Shown in pieces: positions 41,718 to 52,340 of a DNA stretch of 64,000 nt; positions within the stretch are counted from its first letter, which is position 1, and every line of letters begins with the position of its first letter. Source of the DNA: an uncultured Verrucomicrobiota bacterium. GTDB taxonomy: Bacteria; Verrucomicrobiota; Verrucomicrobiia; Opitutales; Opitutaceae. Location: the NCBI GenBank assembly GCA_903869675.1, contig CAIQAB010000022.1, positions 62,001-126,000 of the forward strand, in the 5' to 3' direction. The position numbers and the translations under genes were made by a program. A model generated the notes under the pieces. The model had not been told where the DNA came from. It ran no database searches and saw nothing but the letters and a program-made list of their open reading frames with translations.

Positions 41718-43220
41718 TCAGCCGACCTCACGGCCATAACGCTCATTTAGATACTCCAGCAACGCCCCCGCGCCAAGCTCCGCGCCAGTCGCGCGGCGGG
41801 TCAGGGCAAAGGCGTCCTCACGCCGGCCCTGGGCATGCACCGTCCCTCGCAGCCAGCCGAGCAAGCGCCCGAACTCGCCCCGCGCGAAATCGTGCTCCAA
41901 CCCCGGCAGGGCCGCCCGCGCCGCCCCCCAGAGTTGGGCCGCGATCATGTTGCCGAGAGCGTAGCTGGGAAAATAGCCGAAGGCCCCGCCGCTCCAGTGC
42001 ACATCTTGAAGCACACCCTCGCCCGCGTGCGCCGGGCGGCGGCCGAGCAACTCACCGCTTAAATCATCCCACGCCTGCGGCAGATCAGCGACCGCCAAGT
42101 CGCCCGCGAAGAGTCGTTTTTCCAGCTCGAAGCGGAGCAGAATATGGAGGTTGTAATGAACCTCGTCGGCATCGACCCGGATAAGGCCGCCCGGCGCGAC
42201 CTCGTTCACCGCCGCGTGCAAGGCGTCAGCCGTGACCCCGGCCAGCGAACCCGAAAAAGCCGCGCGATACTCCGGCTCTAACCAAGTCCAGAAGGCCCGC
42301 GAGCGCGCCACCTGGTTTTCCCATAGTCGGCTCTGGGATTCATGCACCGCCAGGCCCGCAGCCACTCCAAGCGCGGTGCCTGCGTGCACAGACGGCAAGC
42401 CCTGCTCATACAGGCCATGCCCGGCCTCGTGGATGGAACTGTAGAGCGAATCGAGCGGATTATCCGGGTCGAAGCGCGTGGTAAGGCGCACATCGTCGCC
42501 GGTTCCCTCGCAGAAGGGATGCAATGAAACATCAAGCCGTCCCCGGTCGTAATCAAAACCGAGCCGCGCCGTGACCATGCGCGCCACCCGCCGCTGGGCC
42601 TCGATATCGAAGCCCCGCAGCGCGACGGGACGCTCGCCGCGCAACTGCACCCGCGCGTCGATGCGCCGCACCAAAGGGACCAGGCCCGCCCTCAATTCCG
42701 CGAAAAGCGCTCCCACCCTGACCGCATCCAGCCCGGGGTCGTGGCGGTCGATGGCCAAGTCGTAGGGCCGGCCGCCGTAGCCCAGCAACTCCGCCTCGCG
42801 GCGCGCGAGTGCGAGGTGCTTCTCCAGAAACGGCGCGAAAGCCGGGAAATCCCGCGCCGCCCGCGCCGCCGCCCAAGCATGGTAAGCCTCGCTGCTGAGG
42901 CGGGCTTTTTCCGCCACCAATTCGACCGGCAGCTTGACCGCGCGATCGTAGTCACGACGCGCCGCCGCCACGACGAGGGCGACCTCGCCCGCAAGGCCGG
43001 CCGCCTCGCAGTTTGCCAGGGCTGCGCCCAGCGCCGGTGCGGTCGCCTCGGCGTGGGTGAGCTCGGCCAGAAGGGACAGCTGCTCGCCGCGCCGCGCCGC
43101 CGCACCCGGAGGCAGATTCACCTGCTCATCCCAGCCCAGCACCCCCGTGAGCGTGCCCAGCACGTGTATACGACGCAGCCTGGCCAGCAGCTCTGGATAA
43201 GCGGAATACGATGTCGTCAT
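41718..43220 (-). CDS. M32-family (Taq-type) metallocarboxypeptidase
   Basis: A 500-residue carboxypeptidase of family M32. The zinc site is SIHEAGHGLYEQGLPS (HExGH), with the downstream glutamate in VHESQSRLWENQVARS. DVSLHPFCEGTGDDVRLTTRFD and FGYFPSYALGNMIAAQLW also match the family, as does the length (~500). It removes C-terminal residues from peptides in the cytoplasm. ATG 43220 (MTTSYSAYPELLARL) is preferred over an open extension to 43268. Confidence 0.93.
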   Translation of the reverse strand: MTTSYSAYPELLARLRRIHVLGTLTGVLGWDEQVNLPPGAAARRGEQLSLLAELTHAEATAPALGAALANCEAAGLAGEVALVVAAARRDYDRAVKLPVELVAEKARLSSEAYHAWAAARAARDFPAFAPFLEKHLALARREAELLGYGGRPYDLAIDRHDPGLDAVRVGALFAELRAGLVPLVRRIDARVQLRGERPVALRGFDIEAQRRVARMVTARLGFDYDRGRLDVSLHPFCEGTGDDVRLTTRFDPDNPLDSLYSSIHEAGHGLYEQGLPSVHAGTALGVAAGLAVHESQSRLWENQVARSRAFWTWLEPEYRAAFSGSLAGVTADALHAAVNEVAPGGLIRVDADEVHYNLHILLRFELEKRLFAGDLAVADLPQAWDDLSGELLGRRPAHAGEGVLQDVHWSGGAFGYFPSYALGNMIAAQLWGAARAALPGLEHDFARGEFGRLLGWLRGTVHAQGRREDAFALTRRATGAELGAGALLEYLNERYGREVG

Positions 43221-43276
43221 CGCGTCCACGTTGGTGCGCTGCCCGCCCCGCGCGCAAGCCGCCAACAAGGGCCGGC

Positions 43277-44326
43277 TTAGCCGTCCAGCGGGGTGCGACC
43301 GACGATCGCGACCGCCGCACCGAAGGTGCGGACCTTCACCAGCGGCCCACCTCCGTTAAAATCTGCGACCAGCACGGAACGGTCCGGCCCTCCCTCTCGC
43401 ACGACCGGCGCCAGCCCGCGCACCCGGACCGTGCCAAGCAACTTCGTGGCGGCGTCGATCGTGACAGGGAGGTTGGCATCAACGTTGAGGGTCACCACCC
43501 CGGCCGAGGTGCGCACATCGGTCGATGCCGGCAGCGGCGCAGAGAGCCCCACGATGATCTCGGCGTGATCACCGCGAACCTTTAGGTCGCCCCGCGGTTG
43601 CTGCACCTCGATGCTGCCATTCGAGGTGCGTAAAAAAGCAGGCCCCGACAAGAGTCCGGCCAGGACGAGACCACTGTCGCTGCGCAGTTCGGCCCGTCCG
43701 GTCACTTCGGCCACGGTCACGCTCCCCGAATCCGTCCTGGCTAAAAAATCACCCTCGATGCGCTGGGCGTAGACGGAACCCGAGTCGCTCCCGACCTTGA
43801 GATTGCCCTTAAAAGTCGCCGGCACCGACACCCCGGCGGAGACGTTTTGAACCGCCAGCGATACCCCGGGGGGGACCGTGACCTTGATTAAAATCACCAT
43901 GCGCAGCGTAGGGTCCCAATCAAACACCACCGCCTGCGAGTCCGCCACCGATAGCCGGACCTGTTTCGCACCGGCCTCAAACCGCGGCTCCATACGCGCA
44001 AAAATCCGGTCGTAACCCGCCTGCTGCACGGGCGAAGCGGCCTCCGCGGTAGCGTTTTCCGCCGACTTGGCCGCACGCTGCACCTGCTCGTTCACCTCGA
44101 ACACCACCTCGCTACCGGGCAATCCCGTCACCACCTCAATCATACCTCGCGCCGCGTCTACCAGGACGGTCTCGCCCGGCACCGGAAAACTCCGGCGATA
44201 GGCACGCTCCAGCAGCTCCGCCCGCGCCACACTGGCCAGCCCCGGGCCAGCGAACAGAAGAGCAAGCCCCAGCTTGGCGACCAACTGCTGTAGATAAGAG
44301 CCGGGAGCCACGGGAGACGGGGTCAA
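43277..44326 (-). CDS. DUF4097-family exported putative adhesin
   Basis: A 349-residue protein with a signal peptide (LGLALLFAGPGLASVARA) and a long run of short beta-turn units: GNLKVGSDSGSVYAQRIEGD, FLARTDSGSVTVAEVTGRAE, LRSDSGLVLAGLLSGPAFLR, TSNGSIEVQQPRGDLKVRGD. These repeating S-G-S/N-G-S units are typical of DUF4097/DUF4098 proteins, which form a right-handed beta-helix; function is unknown. The start is TTG at 44326, overlapping the TGA of the upstream gene (TTGA), a coupling pattern like the ATGA ones elsewhere in this window. Confidence 0.75.
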   Translation of the reverse strand: MTPSPVAPGSYLQQLVAKLGLALLFAGPGLASVARAELLERAYRRSFPVPGETVLVDAARGMIEVVTGLPGSEVVFEVNEQVQRAAKSAENATAEAASPVQQAGYDRIFARMEPRFEAGAKQVRLSVADSQAVVFDWDPTLRMVILIKVTVPPGVSLAVQNVSAGVSVPATFKGNLKVGSDSGSVYAQRIEGDFLARTDSGSVTVAEVTGRAELRSDSGLVLAGLLSGPAFLRTSNGSIEVQQPRGDLKVRGDHAEIIVGLSAPLPASTDVRTSAGVVTLNVDANLPVTIDAATKLLGTVRVRGLAPVVREGGPDRSVLVADFNGGGPLVKVRTFGAAVAIVGRTPLDG

Positions 44327-44610
44327 ACTTTAGCCCCGTTATCGCATTTGAAATGCACGCGCTTGCGGAGCTCCGCCAGGGTGCGCTGGGCCGCCCGCTG
44401 CGCATTCTCGGTATCGGCCGCGCCCGGGACGAGACTGAGCGTGCCATTCGATGAGCGCACCGGCAGATTTTCATCCTGGGCCAGACCGCCGATCAAGAGG
44501 AGTTGCTCCGCCCGGTTCGCCAGCCGCGAGGCCGGGAAGCTGGTGTTCCGGGCCAACCAAAGAAAAAGACTCGCCGGAGGAATATTTGCATCGCCTGCCA
44601 TGTCGGACAC
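44323..44610 (-). CDS. Small protein of unknown function upstream of the DUF4097 gene
   Basis: A 95-residue protein (MSDMAGDANIPPASLFLWLA). No signal peptide; one moderately hydrophobic segment near the middle. The 4-bp TTGA overlap with the downstream DUF4097 gene suggests a coupled pair. ATG 44610 or ATG 44601 may be the start. Only 42 bp separate it from the divergent msrB gene. No recognised domain. Confidence 0.5.
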   Translation of the reverse strand: MSDMAGDANIPPASLFLWLARNTSFPASRLANRAEQLLLIGGLAQDENLPVRSSNGTLSLVPGAADTENAQRAAQRTLAELRKRVHFKCDNGAKV

Positions 44611-44652
44611 CGTGCGCCGCTAGCCCCCGTCTAGTCAACCTCCCCCGCTGCC

Positions 44653-45207
44653 ATGTCCCTTCTCCGCCCGAACATTCCGTGCCTCTTCCTGAGCTTTATC
44701 CTGCTCTTCGCCGGCTGTAACCAGTCCCCAGCCTCCGCACCTGCCGCACCCGTCAGCCCCCCCGCACCGCTCACCCCCGGCCCCGACGGTAAAGTGCGCC
44801 TATCAGATGAAGAATGGCGCGCCCGGCTTTCCCCGGAGCAATTTCACATCCTGCGCGAAGCCGGCACCGAACGCGCCTGCAGCGGGGCTTACTGGCGCAA
44901 AGACGAAAGCCAGGGGATCTACCACTGCGCCGCCTGCGGCTACGCTCTTTTCGATGCCACCAGCAAATTCGACTCCGGCACCGGTTGGCCCAGCTTCACC
45001 GGCCCGATCTCCCCCGACCGCATCCTCAACCGGGTCGATACCAGCTTCGGCATGGTCCGCACTGAAAACCTCTGCGCTCGCTGCGAGAGCCACCTCGGTC
45101 ACTCCTTCGAGGATGGCCCGCCACCCACCGGCACCCGCTATTGCATGAATTCCCTCGCCCTGCGTTTCGAGCCCACCGCAGCGGCACCGGACAACGCCAC
45201 AAAGTAG
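44653..45207 (+). CDS. msrB: Peptide-methionine (R)-S-oxide reductase, lipoprotein form
   Basis: 184 residues. The N terminus MSLLRPNIPCLFLSFILLFA continues to Gly-Cys22, a lipoprotein signal, so the enzyme should sit in the periplasm attached to a membrane. The MsrB core follows: zinc CxxC pairs in YHCAACGYALF and LCARCESHLGHSFEDGPP, the substrate loop FDSGTGWPSFTGPIS, and the catalytic Cys in GTRYCMNSLALRF. It reduces methionine-R-sulfoxide in proteins. A separate MsrA is not seen in the window. Confidence 0.93.
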   Translation: MSLLRPNIPCLFLSFILLFAGCNQSPASAPAAPVSPPAPLTPGPDGKVRLSDEEWRARLSPEQFHILREAGTERACSGAYWRKDESQGIYHCAACGYALFDATSKFDSGTGWPSFTGPISPDRILNRVDTSFGMVRTENLCARCESHLGHSFEDGPPPTGTRYCMNSLALRFEPTAAAPDNATK

Positions 45208-45276
45208 CCCTTCGCGACGAATTTTGCCTTTAGCCCCGCGCCGTTTCACCAAAGCTTCCACCCATCAAGCCCGAGC

Positions 45277-45729
45277 ATGTCCAAAGCCATCACCGCCGCC
45301 GCCGATCCCGTTAAACAGTTCTCCGTGTTTACCGAGAACCGCGTGGGCCGCCTCTCCGACCTCACGTCGCTGCTCAAGACCAACGACGTCCATATCATGG
45401 CTCTCACCGTGCTGGATTTCACCGACACGACGATCTTGCGCCTGGTGGTGGACGACAACGACAAGGCCCGCGAGTTGATGGTGAACAATGATTTCCCCTA
45501 TACCGAATGCGATGTCCTCGCCGTTGAAATCAACGACGAGAGCGACCTGCGCGAAGTCCTCGCCGCCCTGCTGGAGGCCGAGATCAACATCCATTACGTC
45601 TACAGCTTCATCAAACGCCCCGAGGGCCGTTCCGCCCTCGTGCTAAATATCGAAGACCCCGAGGTCGCCACCCAATCCCTGCACAACCGTGGCTTCAAAA
45701 TCCTCACCCAGTCGGACATCACCCGATAG
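45277..45729 (+). CDS. Two-ACT-domain protein
   Basis: A 150-residue protein made of two ACT-like domains: QFSVFTENRVGRLSDLTSLL with the following ILRLVVDDNDKARELM, and a second unit VLAVEINDESDLREVLAALL with ALVLNIEDPEVATQSL. ACT domains bind amino acids and regulate metabolism. No enzyme domain is attached, so it is probably an amino-acid-sensing regulatory protein. Confidence 0.85.
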   Translation: MSKAITAAADPVKQFSVFTENRVGRLSDLTSLLKTNDVHIMALTVLDFTDTTILRLVVDDNDKARELMVNNDFPYTECDVLAVEINDESDLREVLAALLEAEINIHYVYSFIKRPEGRSALVLNIEDPEVATQSLHNRGFKILTQSDITR

Positions 45730-45772
45730 CCGGCCGGCCTGATCTGTCCCCTCGATCCTCGCCACCCTCCCG

Positions 45773-46189
45773 ATGGTCAAAATCACCGGCGCCTACACAG
45801 GCGAACTCCACTGCAACGCCCGCCACGAACCCTCCGGCGCGGACCTCGCCACCGACGCCCCACGCGACAATCAGGGCCTCGGCGCCGCCTTCTCGCCCAC
45901 CGATCTCGTCGCCACCGCCTTCGCCACCTGCATCGCCACCACGATGGCCCTGATGGCCCGCAAACACGGCCACGAACTCGGCCCAGTGCGCTACGAGGTC
46001 ACCAAGGAGATGACCGCCACCCCGCCCCGCGCCATCGCCCGACTCGCCGCCACTTTTTGGCTGCCTGCGGATGCCCGCAAGGTGCCGGCAGGAGAACTCG
46101 AAAGCGCCGCCCACGGCTGCCCCGTTCACCGCTCACTCGCTCCCGAAGTGATCAAGGACATAGCCTTGATCTGGCCGGAGCCGGCCTGA
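45773..46189 (+). CDS. OsmC-family protein
   Basis: 138 residues of the OsmC/Ohr fold. The first active-site cysteine is in FSPTDLVATAFATCIATTMA (Cys53) and the second in AAHGCPVHRSLAP; the pair would form the peroxide-reducing site of the family. The N-terminal GELHCNARHEPSGADLATDAP matches the subfamily with a conserved beta hairpin. It is expected to be a cytoplasmic thiol peroxidase with organic hydroperoxide preference; the subgroup is uncertain. Confidence 0.85.
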   Translation: MVKITGAYTGELHCNARHEPSGADLATDAPRDNQGLGAAFSPTDLVATAFATCIATTMALMARKHGHELGPVRYEVTKEMTATPPRAIARLAATFWLPADARKVPAGELESAAHGCPVHRSLAPEVIKDIALIWPEPA

Positions 46190-46241
46190 AACGGACCGGT
46201 CGGCTGGCAAATACCAAAGACCGGACGCCCCCTACAGGGCC

Positions 46242-46517
46242 TTAGTTGTTTCCGGAATTTTTGGCCTTGGCGGCGGCCAGTTCGGCCTTCGCGGCGGCGA
46301 GCTGCGCCTTGAGGTCCGCTTCGGTCGTCTCCTTTGCGTCTTCCGCCTCGGCCTCTTTGGACGCCTTCTTGAATTCGCTCACCGACTTGCCGAGGCCTTT
46401 GGCCAGCTCGGGCAGCTTCTTCGCGCCAAAGAGCAAGATGAGCACCGCGAGGATGATCAGCAATTCGGGGCCGCCGAGGCCAAGGAAGCCGAGAAAAAGA
46501 GAAGGAAACACGGTCAT
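46242..46517 (-). CDS. tatA: Twin-arginine translocase TatA/TatE subunit
   Basis: A 91-residue protein with the TatA plan: a single N-terminal membrane helix ([20 protein letters not shown]), the [20 protein letters not shown] amphipathic helix with the hallmark F-G-x-K-K-L-P-E-L-A, and a long acidic/basic/alanine-rich tail. It forms the pore of the twin-arginine export system. tatB and tatC are not in this window. Confidence 0.93.
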   Translation of the reverse strand: MTVFPSLFLGFLGLGGPELLIILAVLILLFGAKKLPELAKGLGKSVSEFKKASKEAEAEDAKETTEADLKAQLAAAKAELAAAKAKNSGNN

Positions 46518-46644
46518 GATGCGCGCAAGGTGCCGCGCCCGGCGAATCGAGTAAAGGGGGAAACCGCCCCCCTCCGCAGCTTAGCTGCTGTTGACCAGAA
46601 TGCATGAAGCTAAAGCCAGCCTGAACGCTTGGCCTTGTTTCTTG

Positions 46645-46660
46645 TTGCATTAAATTGCAA
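46645..46660. promoter_or_regulatory. 16-bp inverted repeat TTGCA-N6-TGCAA
   Basis: TTGCATTAAATTGCAA lies in the AT-rich gap upstream of the di-heme protein gene, about 120 bp before its start. The 5-bp arms with a TTAAAT centre look like a regulator-binding dyad. Confidence 0.3.
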
Positions 46661-46780
46661 TAATTCAGTTGCTGTCCTCCCCCCCCAACCGTTCCGCCCG
46701 GCTGTCCGGATGTGATCGTTTCACCCCGCTCCATCCCAGCCCGTCCCACCCGCCATCCTTCACCCGGATGGCCCCGCCCC

Positions 46781-49700
46781 ATGCCCGTCGCCTTTTATAC
46801 CCGCGTCTGTCTTTTTACCCTCAGACGTGCCTGCGGCACGGTGCTCGCAGTCATCTTCCTAACCGCCTCCGCCCGGGCCGATCTGCCCCGGCTCGACTTG
46901 GAAGCCGGTCAGTCGCTCAACTGGGTCGGCGCCGCAGGCAACACCTACCAACTGCAAACCCGAGCCACTACCGCCGCTGCTTGGACCAACCTCGGATCGA
47001 ATATCGCCGGCACCGGCGCCACCTTCTCGGCCTACTTCTCCGGTCACGACCCCGCGCGGGAATTCAAGGCCGTCGAAACCTACCCAGTGGTCATCGCACC
47101 GCCCGCTGTGCTCGCGAACGGCAATTTTGAAGCTGGCTCCGGCGCGGTTGCGACCGGTTGGACTACCCTCGCCAGCCAGCCCCCGGTTCGCATCACCACT
47201 ACAGCCCACGGCGGCAGCGCCAGCATGCGCTGCGCCCTTCTGAACGTCGGTGGTTCGCCCGCAGAGGGCATGCTGCAACAGACGGTGCTGCCCGCCGGTG
47301 CTGCCGTCATCTCAGGTCAAGCCTACGCGTTTTCTTTTTGGATCAAACAAATCAGCAGCGGCCCGTCCTACATCCAGCAATATTGGCTGCAGTGGCTGAA
47401 TGCCTCTGGCGGGGTAATCGGCGGCACTGGTCTGCAAAATTTCAACGGCACCCTCGGTGCGTGGACCAAGATCACCGCCGCCAACCAGACTGCCCCAACG
47501 GGGGTAGCCGGCATCAAAATCATTTTCCGCCTCGTCACCGGCGCGGTCGTCGGCGGCCTCGGCGAAGTGCTGATCGATGACGTGGAAGTTACCCCGGTCG
47601 GAGCCGCCCCCGTCACGACGACCGGCACCCGCGATCTGCCCGTCGCCACCAGTTCAGCCGGGCAACTTTCTTGGACTGCCACGGCCGGCAGCCGCTACGA
47701 ACCCCAGGCCTCGCCCGATCTCGTCACATGGACCTCCCTCGCGCCTGAGCTCGCAGGCGACGGCCAGGTCCGTTCGCTGGTCGTGCCCCTGAGTCGCGCG
47801 ACCGAGTTTTTCCGCCTGCGCGTCACCCCTATCGCGGTCGAGGCGCCGACCAATATCCGCGCAGTCACCACCAACCAGGCCGACACCATCGGCCTCGCCT
47901 GGGACGCCAGCCCCACCGCCGGCGTCACCGGCTACCGCATCCTCTACGGGCTAGTGGGGAGCGGCTTCACCGGCTCGCTGGACGTCGGCGCCGTCACCTC
48001 CGCTGTCGTGTCCGGGCTGGCCCAAAGTGCAAGTTACCAGCTTGCCGTCATCGCCCTAGTCTCGGGCGCCGCCAGCCCCGCCTCCGCTGGATTTTTCACC
48101 GCGCAACCCGAGGCAGGCTCAGGCGTGGACCCGCTCTTCACCCTGACAACCCCGCTCGAACCCTCCGTGCTGGTCGACACTCCTGCCGCCCTCATCACCA
48201 CCCTGGCAGACCGGGCCCGCGACCGCCACGCCCGCGAGGCGGTTTTCCACGCCTACGACCACTACCTGACCTTCTACTGGGAGCAGCGCGTGGCCCAGAT
48301 CGAGATCGTCGATCAGGTGGCGAAAGGCGGGGCAAAATTGATTTTTAACTACACCACCCAGGCTAAGCTGAACCCAGCCGAATTCCGCGCCTTTTTCCGG
48401 GGCATCACGACCGTAGCCGAATACCATCACAACATCATCGCCACCTACCTGGGCGCCAACTCCTCGGTCCGCTACCCCGGCGAAACCGATTACAATTACA
48501 CCGCCACCCTCGAGACCAAACTACCCGAAAACCGCCCGCTCCAGAACGGCGATCGCGTCGAAATCGAGATCAGCCAGTTCCTTGAATCCGTGCGCAATGG
48601 TCGCCTAAACTACTACGGCACCACCATTCTCTACGTCGTGGGTCAGGGCGTTCGCCCTTGGTATCAAGAAAACGAATCAGTCCCCGGCGGCAGTATCGAC
48701 TCCCGCCCGCTGCCCGCGAACGCTTGGCTAGGCGGCCTCACGACCCTGCCCTACCAATACTCGAACGAGCCGGCCGACCGCTTCAAACAGACTGCCGGCA
48801 ACATCGCCCCCACCAGCGGCCAGCCTTTCATGCTCGGCCGCCGCTTGCACCACACCGAATTTGATACCGGCGCACACACCGAGGCGGGCAATCCGGTCTT
48901 TACCACCCAGACCGGGAAGCTCGGTCCCAAATTCGTCGCGAAGAGCTGCGTCGAGTGCCACGTCAACAACGGCCGCGCCCTGCCCCCCGCCGTCGGCACC
49001 CCTCTGGTTCTCTCCGTTGTGAAAGTCTCCGCCGACGGCAACGGCGCGCCTCACCCGACCTACGGAGAGGAGCTGCAATCTCGCTCCACCAGCGGCGCGA
49101 CCGAGGGCTTCGCCAGCCTTGCAAGCTACACCACCATAAACGGTCTCTACGGCGACGGCTCCACCTACTCCCTGCGCCGGCCGAACTACATTTTCTCGGG
49201 CACGACGCCGGCCTTCTTCTCCGTGCGCCTCGCCCCGGCGCTCGTAGGACTCGGCCTGCTGGAGGCGGTGGACGAATCCACAATACTGGCCCTGGCCGAC
49301 CCCGGCGATGCCGATGGCAACGGCATTTCAGGACGCCCGCAACTCGTGCCCGATCCGGAGGATCCCGCCAAACTCCGCCTTGGCCGCTTCACCTACAAAG
49401 CCGCCCAAGCCCGCGTCGCCGACCAGATCGCCTACGCACTAAACCGAGACATGGGCGTCGCCACCGCCGTGTTCCCCGTCCTCGACGGCGATACCGCGCC
49501 AACCTCCCCGGAGGTGAGCGCAACCGAACTCAACCAGATGGCCCGCTACGTCTCCCTGCTCGGAGTCGGCGCACGCCGCGATCTGACCGACACCGTGAGC
49601 CTGCGCGGCGAACAGGTCTTCCAGAACCTCGGCTGCGCCCGTTGCCACGCGCCCACCTTGGTCACCGGCTCCCGCCACCCCTATGCGGAATTGCGTGACC

Positions 49701-49993
49701 AGACCATCCACCCCTTCACCGACCTGCTGCTCCACGACCTCGGCGCCGGTCTGGCCGATAACTTTGCCGAGGAGGCCGCCGCCGGTGCCGAGTGGCGCAC
49801 TGCCCCGCTCTGGAACATCGGGCTGACCGGCGGCGTGAGTGGAGGCGAAGCCTACCTGCACGACGGCCGTGCCCGCACCTTGGAGGAGGCTATTCTTTGG
49901 CACGGGGGCGAGGGGGAGCCAGCCAAAGAGGCCTTTCGCACCGCCCCCGCCGCCGACCGCGCCGCCCTGATCAAATTCCTCAAGAGCTTGTGA
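46781..49993 (+). CDS. Secreted di-heme c-type cytochrome (DUF1111 / thiol-oxidoreductase type) with adhesive N-terminal modules
   Basis: 1070 residues. After a signal peptide (ACGTVLAVIFLTASARA) come, in order: a short Y-x-L-Q module (~45-85), a carbohydrate-binding-like beta sandwich (~105-270, NGNFEAGSGAVATGWTTL), another Y-E-P-Q module (~305-350), an FnIII-like domain (~355-440, TIGLAWDASPTAGVTGYRIL), and a C-terminal di-heme oxidoreductase domain of the DUF1111 type. CVECH is at ~723-727 and CARCH at ~952-956, the two CxxCH heme sites. The domain order TGKLGPKFVAKSCVECHVNN and FRTAPAADRAALIKFLKSL are typical of that family (peroxidase-like; substrate unknown). ATG 46781 (MPVAFYTRV) is chosen. 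Confidence 0.85.
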   Translation: MPVAFYTRVCLFTLRRACGTVLAVIFLTASARADLPRLDLEAGQSLNWVGAAGNTYQLQTRATTAAAWTNLGSNIAGTGATFSAYFSGHDPAREFKAVETYPVVIAPPAVLANGNFEAGSGAVATGWTTLASQPPVRITTTAHGGSASMRCALLNVGGSPAEGMLQQTVLPAGAAVISGQAYAFSFWIKQISSGPSYIQQYWLQWLNASGGVIGGTGLQNFNGTLGAWTKITAANQTAPTGVAGIKIIFRLVTGAVVGGLGEVLIDDVEVTPVGAAPVTTTGTRDLPVATSSAGQLSWTATAGSRYEPQASPDLVTWTSLAPELAGDGQVRSLVVPLSRATEFFRLRVTPIAVEAPTNIRAVTTNQADTIGLAWDASPTAGVTGYRILYGLVGSGFTGSLDVGAVTSAVVSGLAQSASYQLAVIALVSGAASPASAGFFTAQPEAGSGVDPLFTLTTPLEPSVLVDTPAALITTLADRARDRHAREAVFHAYDHYLTFYWEQRVAQIEIVDQVAKGGAKLIFNYTTQAKLNPAEFRAFFRGITTVAEYHHNIIATYLGANSSVRYPGETDYNYTATLETKLPENRPLQNGDRVEIEISQFLESVRNGRLNYYGTTILYVVGQGVRPWYQENESVPGGSIDSRPLPANAWLGGLTTLPYQYSNEPADRFKQTAGNIAPTSGQPFMLGRRLHHTEFDTGAHTEAGNPVFTTQTGKLGPKFVAKSCVECHVNNGRALPPAVGTPLVLSVVKVSADGNGAPHPTYGEELQSRSTSGATEGFASLASYTTINGLYGDGSTYSLRRPNYIFSGTTPAFFSVRLAPALVGLGLLEAVDESTILALADPGDADGNGISGRPQLVPDPEDPAKLRLGRFTYKAAQARVADQIAYALNRDMGVATAVFPVLDGDTAPTSPEVSATELNQMARYVSLLGVGARRDLTDTVSLRGEQVFQNLGCARCHAPTLVTGSRHPYAELRDQTIHPFTDLLLHDLGAGLADNFAEEAAAGAEWRTAPLWNIGLTGGVSGGEAYLHDGRARTLEEAILWHGGEGEPAKEAFRTAPAADRAALIKFLKSL

Positions 49994-50023
49994 CCAAGCG
50001 GAGCCTTTCCCGAACCGGGCCGG

Positions 50024-50434
50024 CTATGGAAAAGCCTCCGTCGGCCGCGCCACCTCGTCCTCAATCACCGGACGGCCCTCGATGACGTAAACTCCAAAAA
50101 TGCGACCCGCGCGGTGCGGCGAAACGACCACCCGAGCAGTCTGGGTCAAGGTGTCCGGATTGCGCACCACCAGAGCTGCGCCAGCCAGATCGGCCGGCAC
50201 CGCGAGATGCGCGGGAACCTCAAACAAGGCCGTGCCCGCCGCCGCATCATAATCGATGATGCGGCCGACCTCGCTCAAGGCCGGCGCCCCCCACACCGGG
50301 GCGGATTTAGTTTGGGACGATCGCCCGGACACCCACGAACAAGCCGTCAAGCCACACAGCAAAACCGAACAACCCAGCCCCCGCGCCAACCGCGAAGAAA
50401 ACCGGGAGGCGGGGGACATTTTAGGGGCTGACAC
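50024..50434 (-). CDS. Small lipoprotein of unknown function
   Basis: 136 residues with a lipoprotein signal: hydrophobic LGCSVLLCGL ending L-T-A-C-S, the lipobox at ~29-32. The mature protein has a beta-rich core (IIDYDAAAGTALFEVPAHLA, TARVVVSPHRAGRIFGVYVI) reminiscent of small outer-membrane-associated lipoproteins but no family I can name. Starts at ATG 50434 or ATG 50419 are both possible. It follows rpoD on the minus strand with a 35-bp gap. Confidence 0.6.
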   Translation of the reverse strand: MSAPKMSPASRFSSRLARGLGCSVLLCGLTACSWVSGRSSQTKSAPVWGAPALSEVGRIIDYDAAAGTALFEVPAHLAVPADLAGAALVVRNPDTLTQTARVVVSPHRAGRIFGVYVIEGRPVIEDEVARPTEAFP

Positions 50435-50469
50435 GCAGACGAAAAACGGCCTGACGACGGGCCGAGGGG

Positions 50470-52278
<1,809 letters not shown>

Positions 52279-52340
52279 GAGAGTGGCGGAGGGAGCGAAC
52301 GAGGTAGGCAGGCGTGGAGAGGCGAAAAACGAGCACGCTA

